Shown: positions 1 to 9,907, counted from the stretch's first letter. The stretch is 64,000 bases of DNA from Chloroflexi bacterium B3_Chlor (GCA_005223035.1 NJBK01000006.1:37310-101309), one strand, 5' to 3'. Notes: generated from the letters alone by a model not told the origin. Numbers and translations: made by a program.

Positions 1-1915
1 CAACGATCTCACCGTTCAAGCTGAGCTCCAGAGAGTGAGTACCCTCCTTGCTGAAGGCTGAGAATGCGAACTGTGTTTCGCCCGCGGTGGAAGCGATGAT
101 GACGCAGCTTGCCTCCAAGCCAACCTCTCGCGCCGGCTTGCCCTGCCATTTCTGCCGCTCCCCCCATTCAGGACCCAGTACAAGGAACGGTGATCCTGGC
201 TCCTGCTCGCCCACCTGGTAGACAGTGATCTGCTCGTCCTGGTAGGAAGGCAACTGATCGGCGAACACCTCCTGTACTAGCCCAAAGACCGCCTCCCTCT
301 CCTTCCCGGGCGGCAACATGTACTCGTGCACAATCACATATCTGATGCCGAGATACTCAAAGACCTGGGGTGCAACCTCCCCCGGAGCCTGAGCTATGAT
401 GTCAGGACCCAAGAAACGGAAGTGCTGCAGCACGGGGACCCTTTCCACCAGCGCAAGCGGGTTGGGACGAGAGAGGTAACCGGTGATGATAGGCTTGTGG
501 TGCACCGTCTGGTACAGCATGTGAGCAGGCCGATCCCAGTTCATGGGCAGCTCCAAGATGGCGTATTCCTCCTCATCCACGGCCAGGCTCTGATAGAAGG
601 ACGGGACCTCCACTTCAGATACAGGATAGGGCACGGGAAGGAACTCGAAACATACTAGACCTAAGGTGGCCAATGACAATGCTCTCCTCCCGCTTTTGGT
701 CAAAGGGGTCACCAGGCGCTGAAGGCCCAGCGCGGTCAAGGGAGCCAGACTGAGCATGACCATCACATCGAAGCGGCTGACGGAGCGAGCAATCTTGAAG
801 AAGGGGAGGAGGCGGTACAAGGCTAGATAGGGAAGCGGGACAGGCACCTCTCGCCCTGCGATATGGAGATAGGGTCCCAGAGATAGGATGAAGAACGTCA
901 AACAACTGACAAGCCAGAAACACGTGGCACGTCTCCTACTCCAGAGGGCGTATCCAGCCAGGGCCAACGGAATGTAGCCGGCGAAGACCATCCTCTCGGC
1001 GGTACTGCCGGTGAAGGTCTCGCTCAGCCGAGAAGCCGGCCCTCCCCATACAGGGTGAAGCTCGTTGGGAGTGACGAAGGCCAGCAGGTCAGCGGAGAGA
1101 CGCCGTGTCATCTTAAAAGGGGAAAGGAGATATGCAGGATCCTGGAGAGCCTCACCCACCATACGTACTAGCAGAGGGGACAGAACCATGCCGCTCAGCA
1201 CCAGTATCAGCCCAGTCCTCAGCAGTGGTGGTCCAAGTCGGCGCTGAATCCATATCCTGTAGCCGAGATAGAGCGCAGTAAAGATGAGCAGATAGAGAAC
1301 GAAATACCAATTGCAGAAGGCAGTCAGAACGAGGAAGAGCACGGGCAACCCGATATGCGAGCCCAGACGTATCCTCTCGGTTGCAAGGGATTTGACCAGC
1401 ACCACCGTGTAGAAAGGCAACCATTCCACTGAGATGACCGACATGTGTCCCAACAGATGAGCAAAATGGAAAGGCGAAAAAGTGAAGACGACGCCTGCCA
1501 GGAACGCAATGACGTGATCGTTCGGTCTATCTCTCGCCTTCAGTATGTGAAGAGCCAACAGATACGCGCCGTATCCTCCTATCACGAAACAGAAAAGGAC
1601 GACGAAGTTGTAGGAGAGGGCGACGCCGAAGACCAGCTGTATAGGCAAGGTCAGCAAGGCATTGAAGATGTTCAAGGTGTGAAAATAGAGGCTATGGCCG
1701 GTCGGGTGGTAAAGGTAGGTGGTGAAATAGGGGCTATCATGGAGATTGAGGACCGCCGTTTTGACCCACCACAGGTTCCAGTAGTTGTCCCAGCCGTCGA
1801 AGCCATCTCCAGGAATAGCCGTAGTGGAGTGAAGAAGCAGGGGGTACGTCATCAAGACGGTCAACAGGAGGTAGCCGCCGAGGGCAAAGAGATCACGTCG
1901 CGGTGACTTGATCAT
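1..1915 (-). CDS. Multi-TM membrane protein (glycosyltransferase/YfhO-like), partial, runs off the window start
   Basis: Reverse complement from ATG at 1915 reads MIKSPRRDLFALGGYLLLTVLMTYPLLLHSTTAIPGDGFDGWDNYWNLWWVKTAVLNL... with no stop seen to the edge; absent from ORF track because it lacks a stop; resembles the protein at 34448-37246. Confidence 0.8.
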   Translation of the reverse strand, partial: MIKSPRRDLFALGGYLLLTVLMTYPLLLHSTTAIPGDGFDGWDNYWNLWWVKTAVLNLHDSPYFTTYLYHPTGHSLYFHTLNIFNALLTLPIQLVFGVALSYNFVVLFCFVIGGYGAYLLALHILKARDRPNDHVIAFLAGVVFTFSPFHFAHLLGHMSVISVEWLPFYTVVLVKSLATERIRLGSHIGLPVLFLVLTAFCNWYFVLYLLIFTALYLGYRIWIQRRLGPPLLRTGLILVLSGMVLSPLLVRMVGEALQDPAYLLSPFKMTRRLSADLLAFVTPNELHPVWGGPASRLSETFTGSTAERMVFAGYIPLALAGYALWSRRRATCFWLVSCLTFFILSLGPYLHIAGREVPVPLPYLALYRLLPFFKIARSVSRFDVMVMLSLAPLTALGLQRLVTPLTKSGRRALSLATLGLVCFEFLPVPYPVSEVEVPSFYQSLAVDEEEYAILELPMNWDRPAHMLYQTVHHKPIITGYLSRPNPLALVERVPVLQHFRFLGPDIIAQAPGEVAPQVFEYLGIRYVIVHEYMLPPGKEREAVFGLVQEVFADQLPSYQDEQITVYQVGEQEPGSPFLVLGPEWGERQKWQGKPAREVGLEASCVIIASTAGETQFAFSAFSKEGTHSLELSLNGEIV

Positions 1916-1978
1916 GAGTTTCCCCTGTCAACACGAATTCGGATAGCATAGAATTTCTGCTTAGCGCGACGATCTCCT

Positions 1979-2587
1979 TCAGGCCAGATACAGCCTCCGC
2001 CCGACCGCGATGACGGTGGCCATGAGCGGCTCCAGAGCCCTTTGGCTTTTCCCCACCAGATAGGCGGAAACAGACCCAACCAGTCCGCCTGCTACTAGGT
2101 CCAACGGGTAGTGTACGCCGCAGTAGATGCGGGCAATGGCAAACAGTCCGGCCAGCGCCCCCATCACGACGCCCAGCCAGCGATGGCGCTGCCAGGCGAC
2201 CCCGGCGAAGGCGAAAGCGACTGCGGCGGAATTGGCGGGCAACGAGGAATCGGAAGGTCTATAGAAGAGGAGATTGACGTGCTGCACGGAGAAAGGCCGT
2301 GGCCTGAAGTAGACCAGGTTGCAGAGCTTGACCACGAGATTGGCCAAGAGAACGGCCGTGATAATCGACACAATGACTCGCTGATTCCTCCCCCTCTCCT
2401 GCTTGCTACTGCCAGCGAACCAAAGAGCGGCCGTCAGAAGGCAAAGAGCTGTGGGCACGAAATAGTCGTTCACCAACAAGCGCATCAGGCTGTCTACAAC
2501 CGCCACCCGGGTGGCTGAGCCGTTAATCAGATTGAACAATGCGGTATCCAAGACCACCGCTCCTCCTAGATGTGTTCGTGAGACCAA
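1979..2587 (-). CDS. PAP2 superfamily membrane phosphatase-like protein
   Basis: Multi-TM; YFRPRPF and RIYCGVHYPLDLVAGGLVG motifs of PAP2; second motif reads SLPANSAA. Start may be a little downstream. Confidence 0.8.
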   Translation of the reverse strand: MVSRTHLGGAVVLDTALFNLINGSATRVAVVDSLMRLLVNDYFVPTALCLLTAALWFAGSSKQERGRNQRVIVSIITAVLLANLVVKLCNLVYFRPRPFSVQHVNLLFYRPSDSSLPANSAAVAFAFAGVAWQRHRWLGVVMGALAGLFAIARIYCGVHYPLDLVAGGLVGSVSAYLVGKSQRALEPLMATVIAVGRRLYLA

Positions 2588-3612
2588 CCCGTGATTAGGG
2601 ACACTACCTGCGTGTCTCGTTCTAGACCTCGGCGCCCCTGCCCCGGAATGAGCTTCACCTTCATGGTACGTTGGAACGCATCCAATTCCGCGGAGGGAAC
2701 CAGTCTATCTTCCTCACCGTAGATGATGAGCAGCGGCTGAGAATCCAGGTCGGAGACATGCTCCGAAGCCCCCAGCCGGGTCACGAGTTCCCCGCGTTGA
2801 TGCACGCGGCTCCAGCGGATAGCCTCTGGGTAGGACATCTCACGCAAGAGATCCAGCCCGGACCGGACGTGCGCCGCCAACATCACAGGGGCAAGAGCCA
2901 CGACTGCTTTGATTTGCTTGTCCTCCGCGGCGGCGCGGATCGCCAAGTCTGCCCCCAGGCCCACGCCCACGGCGCCCACCCTACTGGCATTGATTTCGTC
3001 TCTGCCATCTAGGTAAGCGATGGCCTGGGGAAACTCGACTAGCGCGTCGGGATAACGCCACGAGTCCTCAGAGCTCATGTCCAAGGAAAAAGCGGCAAAC
3101 CCACTCTCGGTCAAGCCAACAGCTACCCCTTCCAGAGACTCGATTCCCGCACCAGGCTCGGGCGCCATACAAACAACGGGCCAAGGGGCGTCCCCGGAGG
3201 AGGGCAGATACAGAGTACCACGTAGCCATTTCAGAGCTATGAGTTCGCTATGGGAACGCTGTCGCTCAGTGAGCCCCTGAAGTGAGGCCCGTAGCCGATC
3301 GAGGAAGAGAGAGATGACTACCGTGGTCACTAGGGCGAGAGCCAACCCAGCCGACCAGAAGAAGAGAAACTCGCTGCTGGCCGGCCCAGGCGAGAAAATC
3401 TCCTCGCTTCTAGTCCCAAAAAACCACAGACTGGCCAGAGCCACGAGAGACGAGCCCAGGGAATAGCCCCATCTGGCCTTTACATCTCTCGGCAGCCACA
3501 AGAGCGCCTTAAGGCGCTGCCATGTCGCGACAAGTTGCCAGAAACCCAGGGAGGCAAAGTAAGCGAAGACGAGGAAGATGACGCCTATGGTGATCTGTTC
3601 GCGAAACTCCAT
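2566..3612 (-). CDS. Alpha/beta hydrolase (dienelactone-hydrolase-like) with N-terminal membrane segments
   Basis: VGAVGVGLGADLAIRAA nucleophile-elbow region, LLIIYGEEDRLVP acid loop. Confidence 0.65.
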   Translation of the reverse strand: MEFREQITIGVIFLVFAYFASLGFWQLVATWQRLKALLWLPRDVKARWGYSLGSSLVALASLWFFGTRSEEIFSPGPASSEFLFFWSAGLALALVTTVVISLFLDRLRASLQGLTERQRSHSELIALKWLRGTLYLPSSGDAPWPVVCMAPEPGAGIESLEGVAVGLTESGFAAFSLDMSSEDSWRYPDALVEFPQAIAYLDGRDEINASRVGAVGVGLGADLAIRAAAEDKQIKAVVALAPVMLAAHVRSGLDLLREMSYPEAIRWSRVHQRGELVTRLGASEHVSDLDSQPLLIIYGEEDRLVPSAELDAFQRTMKVKLIPGQGRRGLERDTQVVSLITGWSHEHI

Positions 3613-3725
3613 CAGCCAGCGGTCTAGCCCCAGTCATCCTAGTAGTCTGACCCAAATGGCTCCCCACAAACCGCGCCAGTCAGTCTCTTCCCGCCCGGCC
3701 AACCCAAGCGCGTCGCACCCTTGCC

Positions 3726-4049
3726 CTACCGCAGGCCACGGGCGCGCCAGATCACGGCCAGTTCATCGAAAGAGGAGGCAATGCGAGCAGAGATCACGAA
3801 CCCCTGCCTGGAGCTTAATTCGCTGTACCTCACTCGCAGATAGCGGCCCCCGGCCATCCTCCGCACGGCTATCTGAGTATTGTGGCGTGCCCGCAAGACA
3901 TAGTCTGGCCTCTCGATAGTCCCCAACACGTCGTCACAGCAAGCGTTCGTGTGGGACCACCTCTCCGCCAGCAAGCGGATGGGCACACCATTCATTGACG
4001 TGGCCGTAAAGGAGAACTTCATGCTGCGTCCCCTGCCCGCTAGGTACAA
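3726..4049 (-). CDS. Small protein, possibly PBECR/DUF4258-like RelE-fold
   Basis: Pattern ERW.H......VLGTIERPDYVLRAR...IAVRRMAGGRYLRVRYSE...GFVISARIA; likely start MKFSFTATS. Confidence 0.4.
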   Translation of the reverse strand: MYLAGRGRSMKFSFTATSMNGVPIRLLAERWSHTNACCDDVLGTIERPDYVLRARHNTQIAVRRMAGGRYLRVRYSELSSRQGFVISARIASSFDELAVIWRARGLR

Positions 4050-4097
4050 CCCCCTGGATTATATTGGTTTTCCGACAAACCGCAACCCTGCGGCCGC

Positions 4098-4922
4098 CTA
4101 TTGGATGGGCACGTAGATGTTTCCGCGGCGCGCGAACCTGACGTAGAGCAGCCCCTCTTTCTCCCTCCGTTCTGCAAGCCTCCGGAGCAAGGTCAACAGT
4201 TTCTGGTAAGCACCAGGCCTCAACGTTGTCATCTCTCTCTTTGTCCCCCTATCAGCCAGCAGCCACTGCTGATGATCCATGCAGTTACCCGACGCATAGC
4301 CGACAAGAAAGCCCTCGATGCCGCAGATGATCAGCGGCAAGGCTATGGCCTGCATGGAATAGGGGCAGAGACACATTAGGGCGTTCGTGAACCGCTGGTA
4401 GTCTACGCTGGGGATCATCACGTCACGGGCGATGTCCATGGCAGAGGTCATGATATGCATATTGGCTCCGGCCAGGAGCGCTTCGACGCCTATCGCCCTG
4501 ATGTCGCACTGAACACAGACCTGATGCACGGGCTCCGCCTTGTCTTCCAGGTCCAACTCATCCAAGAAGATGCAATCATGATTGGGACGCCCTGCCGGGC
4601 ACTCTGGAGCCAGAGGCTTCTGACAGAACCCCACGGCAACCAACAGGCCTGTCTTCGCCATCACCAAGCGGGATATGAGATCCTCCTCCGCGCCTCCGTA
4701 CAGCAGCGTGACGTCGCTCTGCTCCGCCCGCCCTCGCAAGAGCCGTCGGTATCGCAGGATTCCTGCAATCGTCTTCAGCGGATGACGGAGCATGATCCTG
4801 CCCAGAAAGGTCAGACCATATCTGCTTCGCAGGCTGCGAAAAGAGAAGTCCCAAACCCTGAAGCCCAGGAAAGATGAACCATCGAACCGAGTGAGCAAGT
4901 CATGCATTCTCGTGCCGGTCAA
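4098..4922 (-). CDS. Conserved-looking cysteine-rich protein of unknown function
   Basis: 274 aa ORF; Cys clusters CQKPLAPECPAGRPNHDC, CVQC, CLCPYS, GNCMDHQQW. Confidence 0.6.
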   Translation of the reverse strand: MTGTRMHDLLTRFDGSSFLGFRVWDFSFRSLRSRYGLTFLGRIMLRHPLKTIAGILRYRRLLRGRAEQSDVTLLYGGAEEDLISRLVMAKTGLLVAVGFCQKPLAPECPAGRPNHDCIFLDELDLEDKAEPVHQVCVQCDIRAIGVEALLAGANMHIMTSAMDIARDVMIPSVDYQRFTNALMCLCPYSMQAIALPLIICGIEGFLVGYASGNCMDHQQWLLADRGTKREMTTLRPGAYQKLLTLLRRLAERREKEGLLYVRFARRGNIYVPIQ

Positions 4923-4946
4923 CCACTGTCTTGTAACCTATACTTA

Positions 4947-4975
4947 TTGCCCGCATCCACTGAGGGTGCTATACT
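4947..4975 (+). promoter_or_regulatory. Sigma70-type promoter
   Basis: TTGCCC-N17-TATACT upstream of the methyltransferase. Confidence 0.5.
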
Positions 4976-5005
4976 TTGCTCAAGGCCTGGTCAGAGGAAA
5001 AGGAC

Positions 5006-5725
5006 GTGAACAGCGAGCAGAGACGATACTATGACGCCCTGTGGGCCAGAAGCAAAGTGGTCGAGCCGTCGTCTTGGGCGATGTGGCACACCATCAGACT
5101 GTACGCCGCCCGCAAGACCCATTTCCTGGAGATTGGTGCGGGGAACCGGCCCCGCATTCCAATCGCTGGATCGTACTTCGTGGACCTCAGTCCAAGAGCA
5201 ATGGAAACTCTGAGGCAGAGAGACGGTAGGTGCCTGGCAGGTTCTGCCGAGGCCCTCCCCTTCCCCGATGAATCGTTCGACCTGATCTGCGCCTTCGAGA
5301 TCGTCGAGCACGTGCCAGACGACAGAGCGGTCCTGGAAGAGACAAGCCGAGTGCTCAAGACAGGAGAACGATTCATCTTCTCCGTACCTTTGCACATGGA
5401 GTACTGGAGCAATTATGATGAGCTGGCCGGACACGTTCGCCGCTACGATCCTGTCGTACTGGAATCCCTGCTGGACGAACATGGACTGCAGATTGAGAAG
5501 TACAACATCACTTTCTCACCACGAAACCCCTACTGCCGCAATGCCGGTGCCTACCTTGCTAGCAAGTTCTGGCGGCTGGGTGTAGCCCTTGAGGAAGGAG
5601 TGGCCCTGCCCATTTACACCTGGATCGATCGACGCAGAGGCATCCAATGGGAGCAAGGTCGTTTTCCAGAGGACGCAAGAAGAGCAAACAACGTGATCAT
5701 AGTCTGCAGGAAAGGCAAAGCGTGA
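5006..5725 (+). CDS. Class I SAM-dependent methyltransferase
   Basis: FLEIGAGNRPRIP, ALPFPDESFDLICAFEIVEHVPDD; GTG start at 5006 preferred over the ORF-track ATG at 4976, which overlaps the promoter. Confidence 0.8.
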   Translation: MNSEQRRYYDALWARSKVVEPSSWAMWHTIRLYAARKTHFLEIGAGNRPRIPIAGSYFVDLSPRAMETLRQRDGRCLAGSAEALPFPDESFDLICAFEIVEHVPDDRAVLEETSRVLKTGERFIFSVPLHMEYWSNYDELAGHVRRYDPVVLESLLDEHGLQIEKYNITFSPRNPYCRNAGAYLASKFWRLGVALEEGVALPIYTWIDRRRGIQWEQGRFPEDARRANNVIIVCRKGKA

Positions 5726-5733
5726 CTGGCCTT

Positions 5734-7098
5734 TCAGCCTGCAGCCTCGGCTTCCGTAAGCGCATCCTCGAATATGGCCAAAGCCTCATCCACCGTGTCG
5801 GCGTCGACGGTCAAGGCTGGCGTGAAGCGCACTCCACTGGGCCCACATCCCAGAAGCAGTAGCCCCATCTTGAAAGCTCGCTCCACCACATCGTCACGCA
5901 GGGCACCTGCGGGCTCCTTGGTTTCACGGTCCTTGACCAGTTCCAAGCCCACGATCAGCCCTTTGCCCCTTACATCACCAATGGTAGGACGCCTGCCCTG
6001 CATCTCCCGAGCGGCGTCCAGCACACGCTCTCCCATGATGGCCGCGTTTGCCACCAAACCCTCTTCCTCGATCACCTGAATGGTGGCGGAGGCGGCAGCG
6101 CAGGAGACAGGGTTGCCGCCGAAAGTAGTGCCGTGAGAGCCGAAAGGCCAATCCATCACCTCCCGCCTGGCGACCATCGCTCCCAATGGCATCCCAGATG
6201 CAATCCCCTTGGCAATGATCGTGATATCTGGTACGACGTCCCAGTGCTCGATGGAGAACCATTTGCCTGTGCGGCCCATGCCCATCTGTATCTCGTCCAC
6301 GACAAAGAGGATGCCGTGCTTCTCCGCCAACTCCTTGAGACGAGCGTGATATTCCGGCGGCGGGACTACGTATCCCCCCTCACCTTGAATAGGCTCCACG
6401 AAGATGGCAGCCACCTCATCCGCCGGCACCAGCTGCTTGAAAACGGTGGACTCGATGTAGTCCACGCAGAATATGTCACAGGAGGGATATTCCAAGTTGT
6501 AGGCACACCGGTAGCAGTGGCCGTACGGGACATGAGTTACGCCGGGAACTAAGGGAGCGAACCCCCTCCTCTGCACCACCTTGCTGGCCGTCAGCGAAAC
6601 GGCCCCCATAGTCCTGCCGTGGAAGGCGCCCAGAAACGCGAGCATCTGCGGCCGTCCAGTGTGGTAGCGGGTCAACTTCAGCGCCGCTTCAACGGCCTCT
6701 GCACCCGAGTTCGTGAAGAAAAGCTGCTTTGGCTCCACACCTGGCACCAGAGAGTTGAGCTTCTCCGCCAGTTCTATCTGCACTGCGTAGTAGAAGTCGG
6801 TCCCCGCCATATGAATGAACTTGGCAGCCTGCTCCTGGACAGCCTTGACTACCCTAGGATGGGCATGCCCTGTGGCCACGACCGCGATACCAGCATTGAA
6901 ATCAATGTAGCGGTTTCCATCCACATCCCACACCAAGGAGCCCTCGCCATGATCCATCACAAAGGGATATGACCGGGTATAGGAAGGCGATACTGCTTCT
7001 CGATCGCGGGCCACATAAGACCGGGCCTTGGGGCCCGGAACGTCCGTTATCAAGTCAACCAAGTTCGAATCCATTCTCACTCGTTTCCGTTCCTCCAT
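5734..7098 (-). CDS. Class III aminotransferase (acetylornithine/4-aminobutyrate aminotransferase family)
   Basis: TNSGAEAVEAALKLTRYHTGR, GAFHGRTMGAVSLT, FVVDEIQMGMGRTGKWF, IAKGIASGMPLGA. Confidence 0.9.
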   Translation of the reverse strand: MEERKRVRMDSNLVDLITDVPGPKARSYVARDREAVSPSYTRSYPFVMDHGEGSLVWDVDGNRYIDFNAGIAVVATGHAHPRVVKAVQEQAAKFIHMAGTDFYYAVQIELAEKLNSLVPGVEPKQLFFTNSGAEAVEAALKLTRYHTGRPQMLAFLGAFHGRTMGAVSLTASKVVQRRGFAPLVPGVTHVPYGHCYRCAYNLEYPSCDIFCVDYIESTVFKQLVPADEVAAIFVEPIQGEGGYVVPPPEYHARLKELAEKHGILFVVDEIQMGMGRTGKWFSIEHWDVVPDITIIAKGIASGMPLGAMVARREVMDWPFGSHGTTFGGNPVSCAAASATIQVIEEEGLVANAAIMGERVLDAAREMQGRRPTIGDVRGKGLIVGLELVKDRETKEPAGALRDDVVERAFKMGLLLLGCGPSGVRFTPALTVDADTVDEALAIFEDALTEAEAAG

Positions 7099-7116
7099 TC
7101 GCCATTGGCGCGTCCT

Positions 7117-7344
7117 TCATCCACCGCCTACCATTGGGACCAGCTTCACCCGGTCGCCATCCCGCAGACGGTAGCTCTTGAACTTCTGACGGCCGTTGAC
7201 CAAGACTATGGCCACCAGGTCTGGATCGAGTCCGAGTTCCCTTATCACCTCCATTACCGTCTGTCCAGCCTCCATGGTCAAGGAGGACTGACCGGGGGCG
7301 TATTTCTTGAGCAGGCCGACCAACGTGACTTGTACGTTCTTCAC
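7117..7344 (-). CDS. MoaD/ThiS family sulfur-carrier protein
   Basis: 75 aa beta-grasp-like ORF ending ...VKLVPMVGGG; next to AOR. Confidence 0.8.
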   Translation of the reverse strand: MKNVQVTLVGLLKKYAPGQSSLTMEAGQTVMEVIRELGLDPDLVAIVLVNGRQKFKSYRLRDGDRVKLVPMVGGG

Positions 7345-7372
7345 TTCGACGCTTCAGCTATCCTCTGCTGCA

Positions 7373-9199
7373 TCAGATTCCCACAAAATCCAGGTCTAGT
7401 TGGTCCAGCTTCTCCTGAGTGGGGATGCCGTTGCCGTCCCAACCCCTTTGCCTGTAGTACATGTCCAGCAGTTTGTCCACATCCTCCCTGGCAACGAGCT
7501 TGCCCTTGGTGGGCCCCGTGGTCACAGGATCTGTGTACCACCGTGGCGGCGGGTAGTCCCACTCGCGGCCGAAGCCGTCTACCTCCCGCACCCAGAAAGC
7601 CCTGGTGAGGTTCCACACCCGCTCCGCGATGTGTAACAGGTCATCCCACGAACGACCAACGCCGGTAATGGCCTGCATGGCCGGAGCATAGTAGTCCAGC
7701 GGCATGCCCAACTCCACCCATTGCAGACGGCAGGTGCCAAGGCAGTCCATGAGTGGGCGGATGTGCTGCAACTCGATCACCTTGGCTGCCTTGCCCTCAG
7801 TGATCGCATCTCGCCCCACCTCGATGTCGTAGGTGATGGCCCAGGCACGGTTGTGGTGTCCCCCCACATCGGCCGTCATGTAGGCAAGCATCATCGCCGG
7901 GGCGTTGCGCGAGTCATAGCCGCTGATCTCCAAGCCTTTGATGTGCATCGCAAAATCGGCACTGTCCCCGCCGAAAACCTGGGCAGCGTGCTTCACGCCT
8001 TCAGCCAATACGTCTCCAATCCCCTCTCGCTTGGCGATCTTCTGGATGAGTTCGAAGACTACCTCAGAGTCACCGAAGCTCAACTCCAAGCCCCCAGTAT
8101 CCTTGGAAGTGATGATGCCCTTCTCGAAACACTCTGTGGCGAAAGCGATGACGTTCCCTGCCGAAATGGTGTCAACTCCCAACTCGTCGCACAGATAGTT
8201 GCCGTAGGCCACATCCTCTATGTCTGACACCGCCACGTCAGCGCCGAGGAAGGCTGCTGTTTCATACTCCGGTCCCTCAACGTAGATATCCCACTTCTTG
8301 CTATGGGAGTACTTGCCACAGGCGCAGGGACAAGCGAAGCAGGCCTTGTCCGTGATGACGATCGTCTCCCGCATGTACTCGCCAGTCATCTTCTCGATCT
8401 CATCGAAGTACCCAGATTGGAAATTACGCGTAGGAAACGAACCCCATTCGTTGGACGGCACATTGACCCCGGAGGTGCCGAGCCTGACCCACACTTCCCA
8501 TGCATCGCTGGCTTTGCAATAGTCATACATCTCCCGGCCAATGCGGCGATACTCGTCCACATCGGCAACGGGGATGCTCTTCGTACCGTGGATCGCAATG
8601 GCCTTTAGCTTCTTGGAGCCCATCACGGCTCCGACGCCAGCCCGTCCAGCTTGACGACCGAAATCGTGACTGATGCACGCGTATTTGACCAGATTCTCCC
8701 CACCGGGGCCGATGACGGCAATCTGAAAATCCTCCCCCAGTTCGTTTTTCAGAGCCGTCTCTGCGGTAATGCTGCCTTGGCCCCAATAGGCGCTCGCGTC
8801 TCGCAACTCCACCGTGTCGTCGTCGATGAACAAGTATACAGGTTCAGGCGACACCCCCTCGAGAACAATCAGATCATAGCCAGCATACTTCATCTCGGCG
8901 CTGAACAGCCCACCGACATTGCTGTCCGCATACCCACCTGTGGCGGGAGATTTGGCGGCAAACGTCGTCTTGCCCGCTCCTGGTATGAGCAATCCCGACA
9001 GGGGCCCGGCGGCCGCGATGAGTTTGTTGCCTTCTCCGAGGGGATCAGTGCCCTTTTCCACCTCTGAGTACAGAGTCTTGGCCGCAAAACCGCGCCCTCC
9101 CAAATAGTCCCTGGCAAGCTCAGGATCAAGCTCCGATTTCCTGAAAGTCCCGTCGGTCAGATTGACTCTGAGTACTCGCCCACCGTATCCATTCAGCAT
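7373..9199 (-). CDS. Aldehyde ferredoxin oxidoreductase family protein
   Basis: MLNGYGGRVLRVNLTDGTFRKSELDPELARDYLGGRGFAAKTL; TDKACFACPCACGKYS Fe-S motif; EGPEYETAAFLG. Confidence 0.95.
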   Translation of the reverse strand: MLNGYGGRVLRVNLTDGTFRKSELDPELARDYLGGRGFAAKTLYSEVEKGTDPLGEGNKLIAAAGPLSGLLIPGAGKTTFAAKSPATGGYADSNVGGLFSAEMKYAGYDLIVLEGVSPEPVYLFIDDDTVELRDASAYWGQGSITAETALKNELGEDFQIAVIGPGGENLVKYACISHDFGRQAGRAGVGAVMGSKKLKAIAIHGTKSIPVADVDEYRRIGREMYDYCKASDAWEVWVRLGTSGVNVPSNEWGSFPTRNFQSGYFDEIEKMTGEYMRETIVITDKACFACPCACGKYSHSKKWDIYVEGPEYETAAFLGADVAVSDIEDVAYGNYLCDELGVDTISAGNVIAFATECFEKGIITSKDTGGLELSFGDSEVVFELIQKIAKREGIGDVLAEGVKHAAQVFGGDSADFAMHIKGLEISGYDSRNAPAMMLAYMTADVGGHHNRAWAITYDIEVGRDAITEGKAAKVIELQHIRPLMDCLGTCRLQWVELGMPLDYYAPAMQAITGVGRSWDDLLHIAERVWNLTRAFWVREVDGFGREWDYPPPRWYTDPVTTGPTKGKLVAREDVDKLLDMYYRQRGWDGNGIPTQEKLDQLDLDFVGI

Positions 9200-9346
9200 C
9201 GTTTCCCTCCTTGAGAGTCTAGCGGTCGCTCAATGCACAGCGCAGCTTGGGGACAACGGTCCAGTCACTCGTCGCGAAGAGTGACCTTCAAACGAAGCGG
9301 CTGGAGTGCTGCCTTACCCGCCGCTTTTGTTGGCCAAAGAAGCCTA

Positions 9347-9736
9347 TCACTCTATGTAAAGTGCACCGTAGGCGCAGAAATGGACGCACTCGCCACAGAG
9401 GTTACACTCAAATGGAGCCTCATCGTCAGGATGCGTGAAGACCACGTTTTCGGGACAGACCTCCACACACTCCAAGCAAGCTATGCACTCGTCTGCATCT
9501 ATGTAGTAGGCACCCTTCTCGTTCTGAGGAATGCACTCTACTGGGCAGACCTCGGCACACTCTCCACATTGGGTGCAAGTGCGGACGCCGAACACGCCCG
9601 GATCAGGGAACTGAGGCACTATGGCCAGGCAAGACTTCTTAGGGTTGTTCTCCTGAAAAAGATAAAGGGAGCAAGCCAATTGACACAGCCTGCACCCCGT
9701 GCACTTGGAACTATCAGCTTTCAGATGCATTCCCAC
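9347..9736 (-). CDS. 4Fe-4S ferredoxin, electron-transfer partner of AOR
   Basis: CTGCRLCQLAC, CTQCGECAEVCPVECI, CIACLECVEVCP, CNLCGECVHFC. Confidence 0.9.
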   Translation of the reverse strand: MGMHLKADSSKCTGCRLCQLACSLYLFQENNPKKSCLAIVPQFPDPGVFGVRTCTQCGECAEVCPVECIPQNEKGAYYIDADECIACLECVEVCPENVVFTHPDDEAPFECNLCGECVHFCAYGALYIE

Positions 9737-9822
9737 CTCCTTTTGTCTAGGGTTGTCCCCTGCGCTGTCACGGAGCTAAAAATACACGAACTGTCTCAGA
9801 AAGTCAAGGCCCTCCCGCTTGA

Positions 9823-9851
9823 TTGACGACCGCATCCGTCGGCTGTATAAT
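9823..9851 (+). promoter_or_regulatory. Sigma70-type promoter for the beta-propeller/GNAT/OSBS/THEP1 operon
   Basis: TTGACG-N17-TATAAT. Confidence 0.6.
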
Positions 9852-9907
9852 ATCGAACAATCGTGTCTGATGGCGAGCGTAAGAGAAGAACGACGAAGGG
9901 ATGGTGG

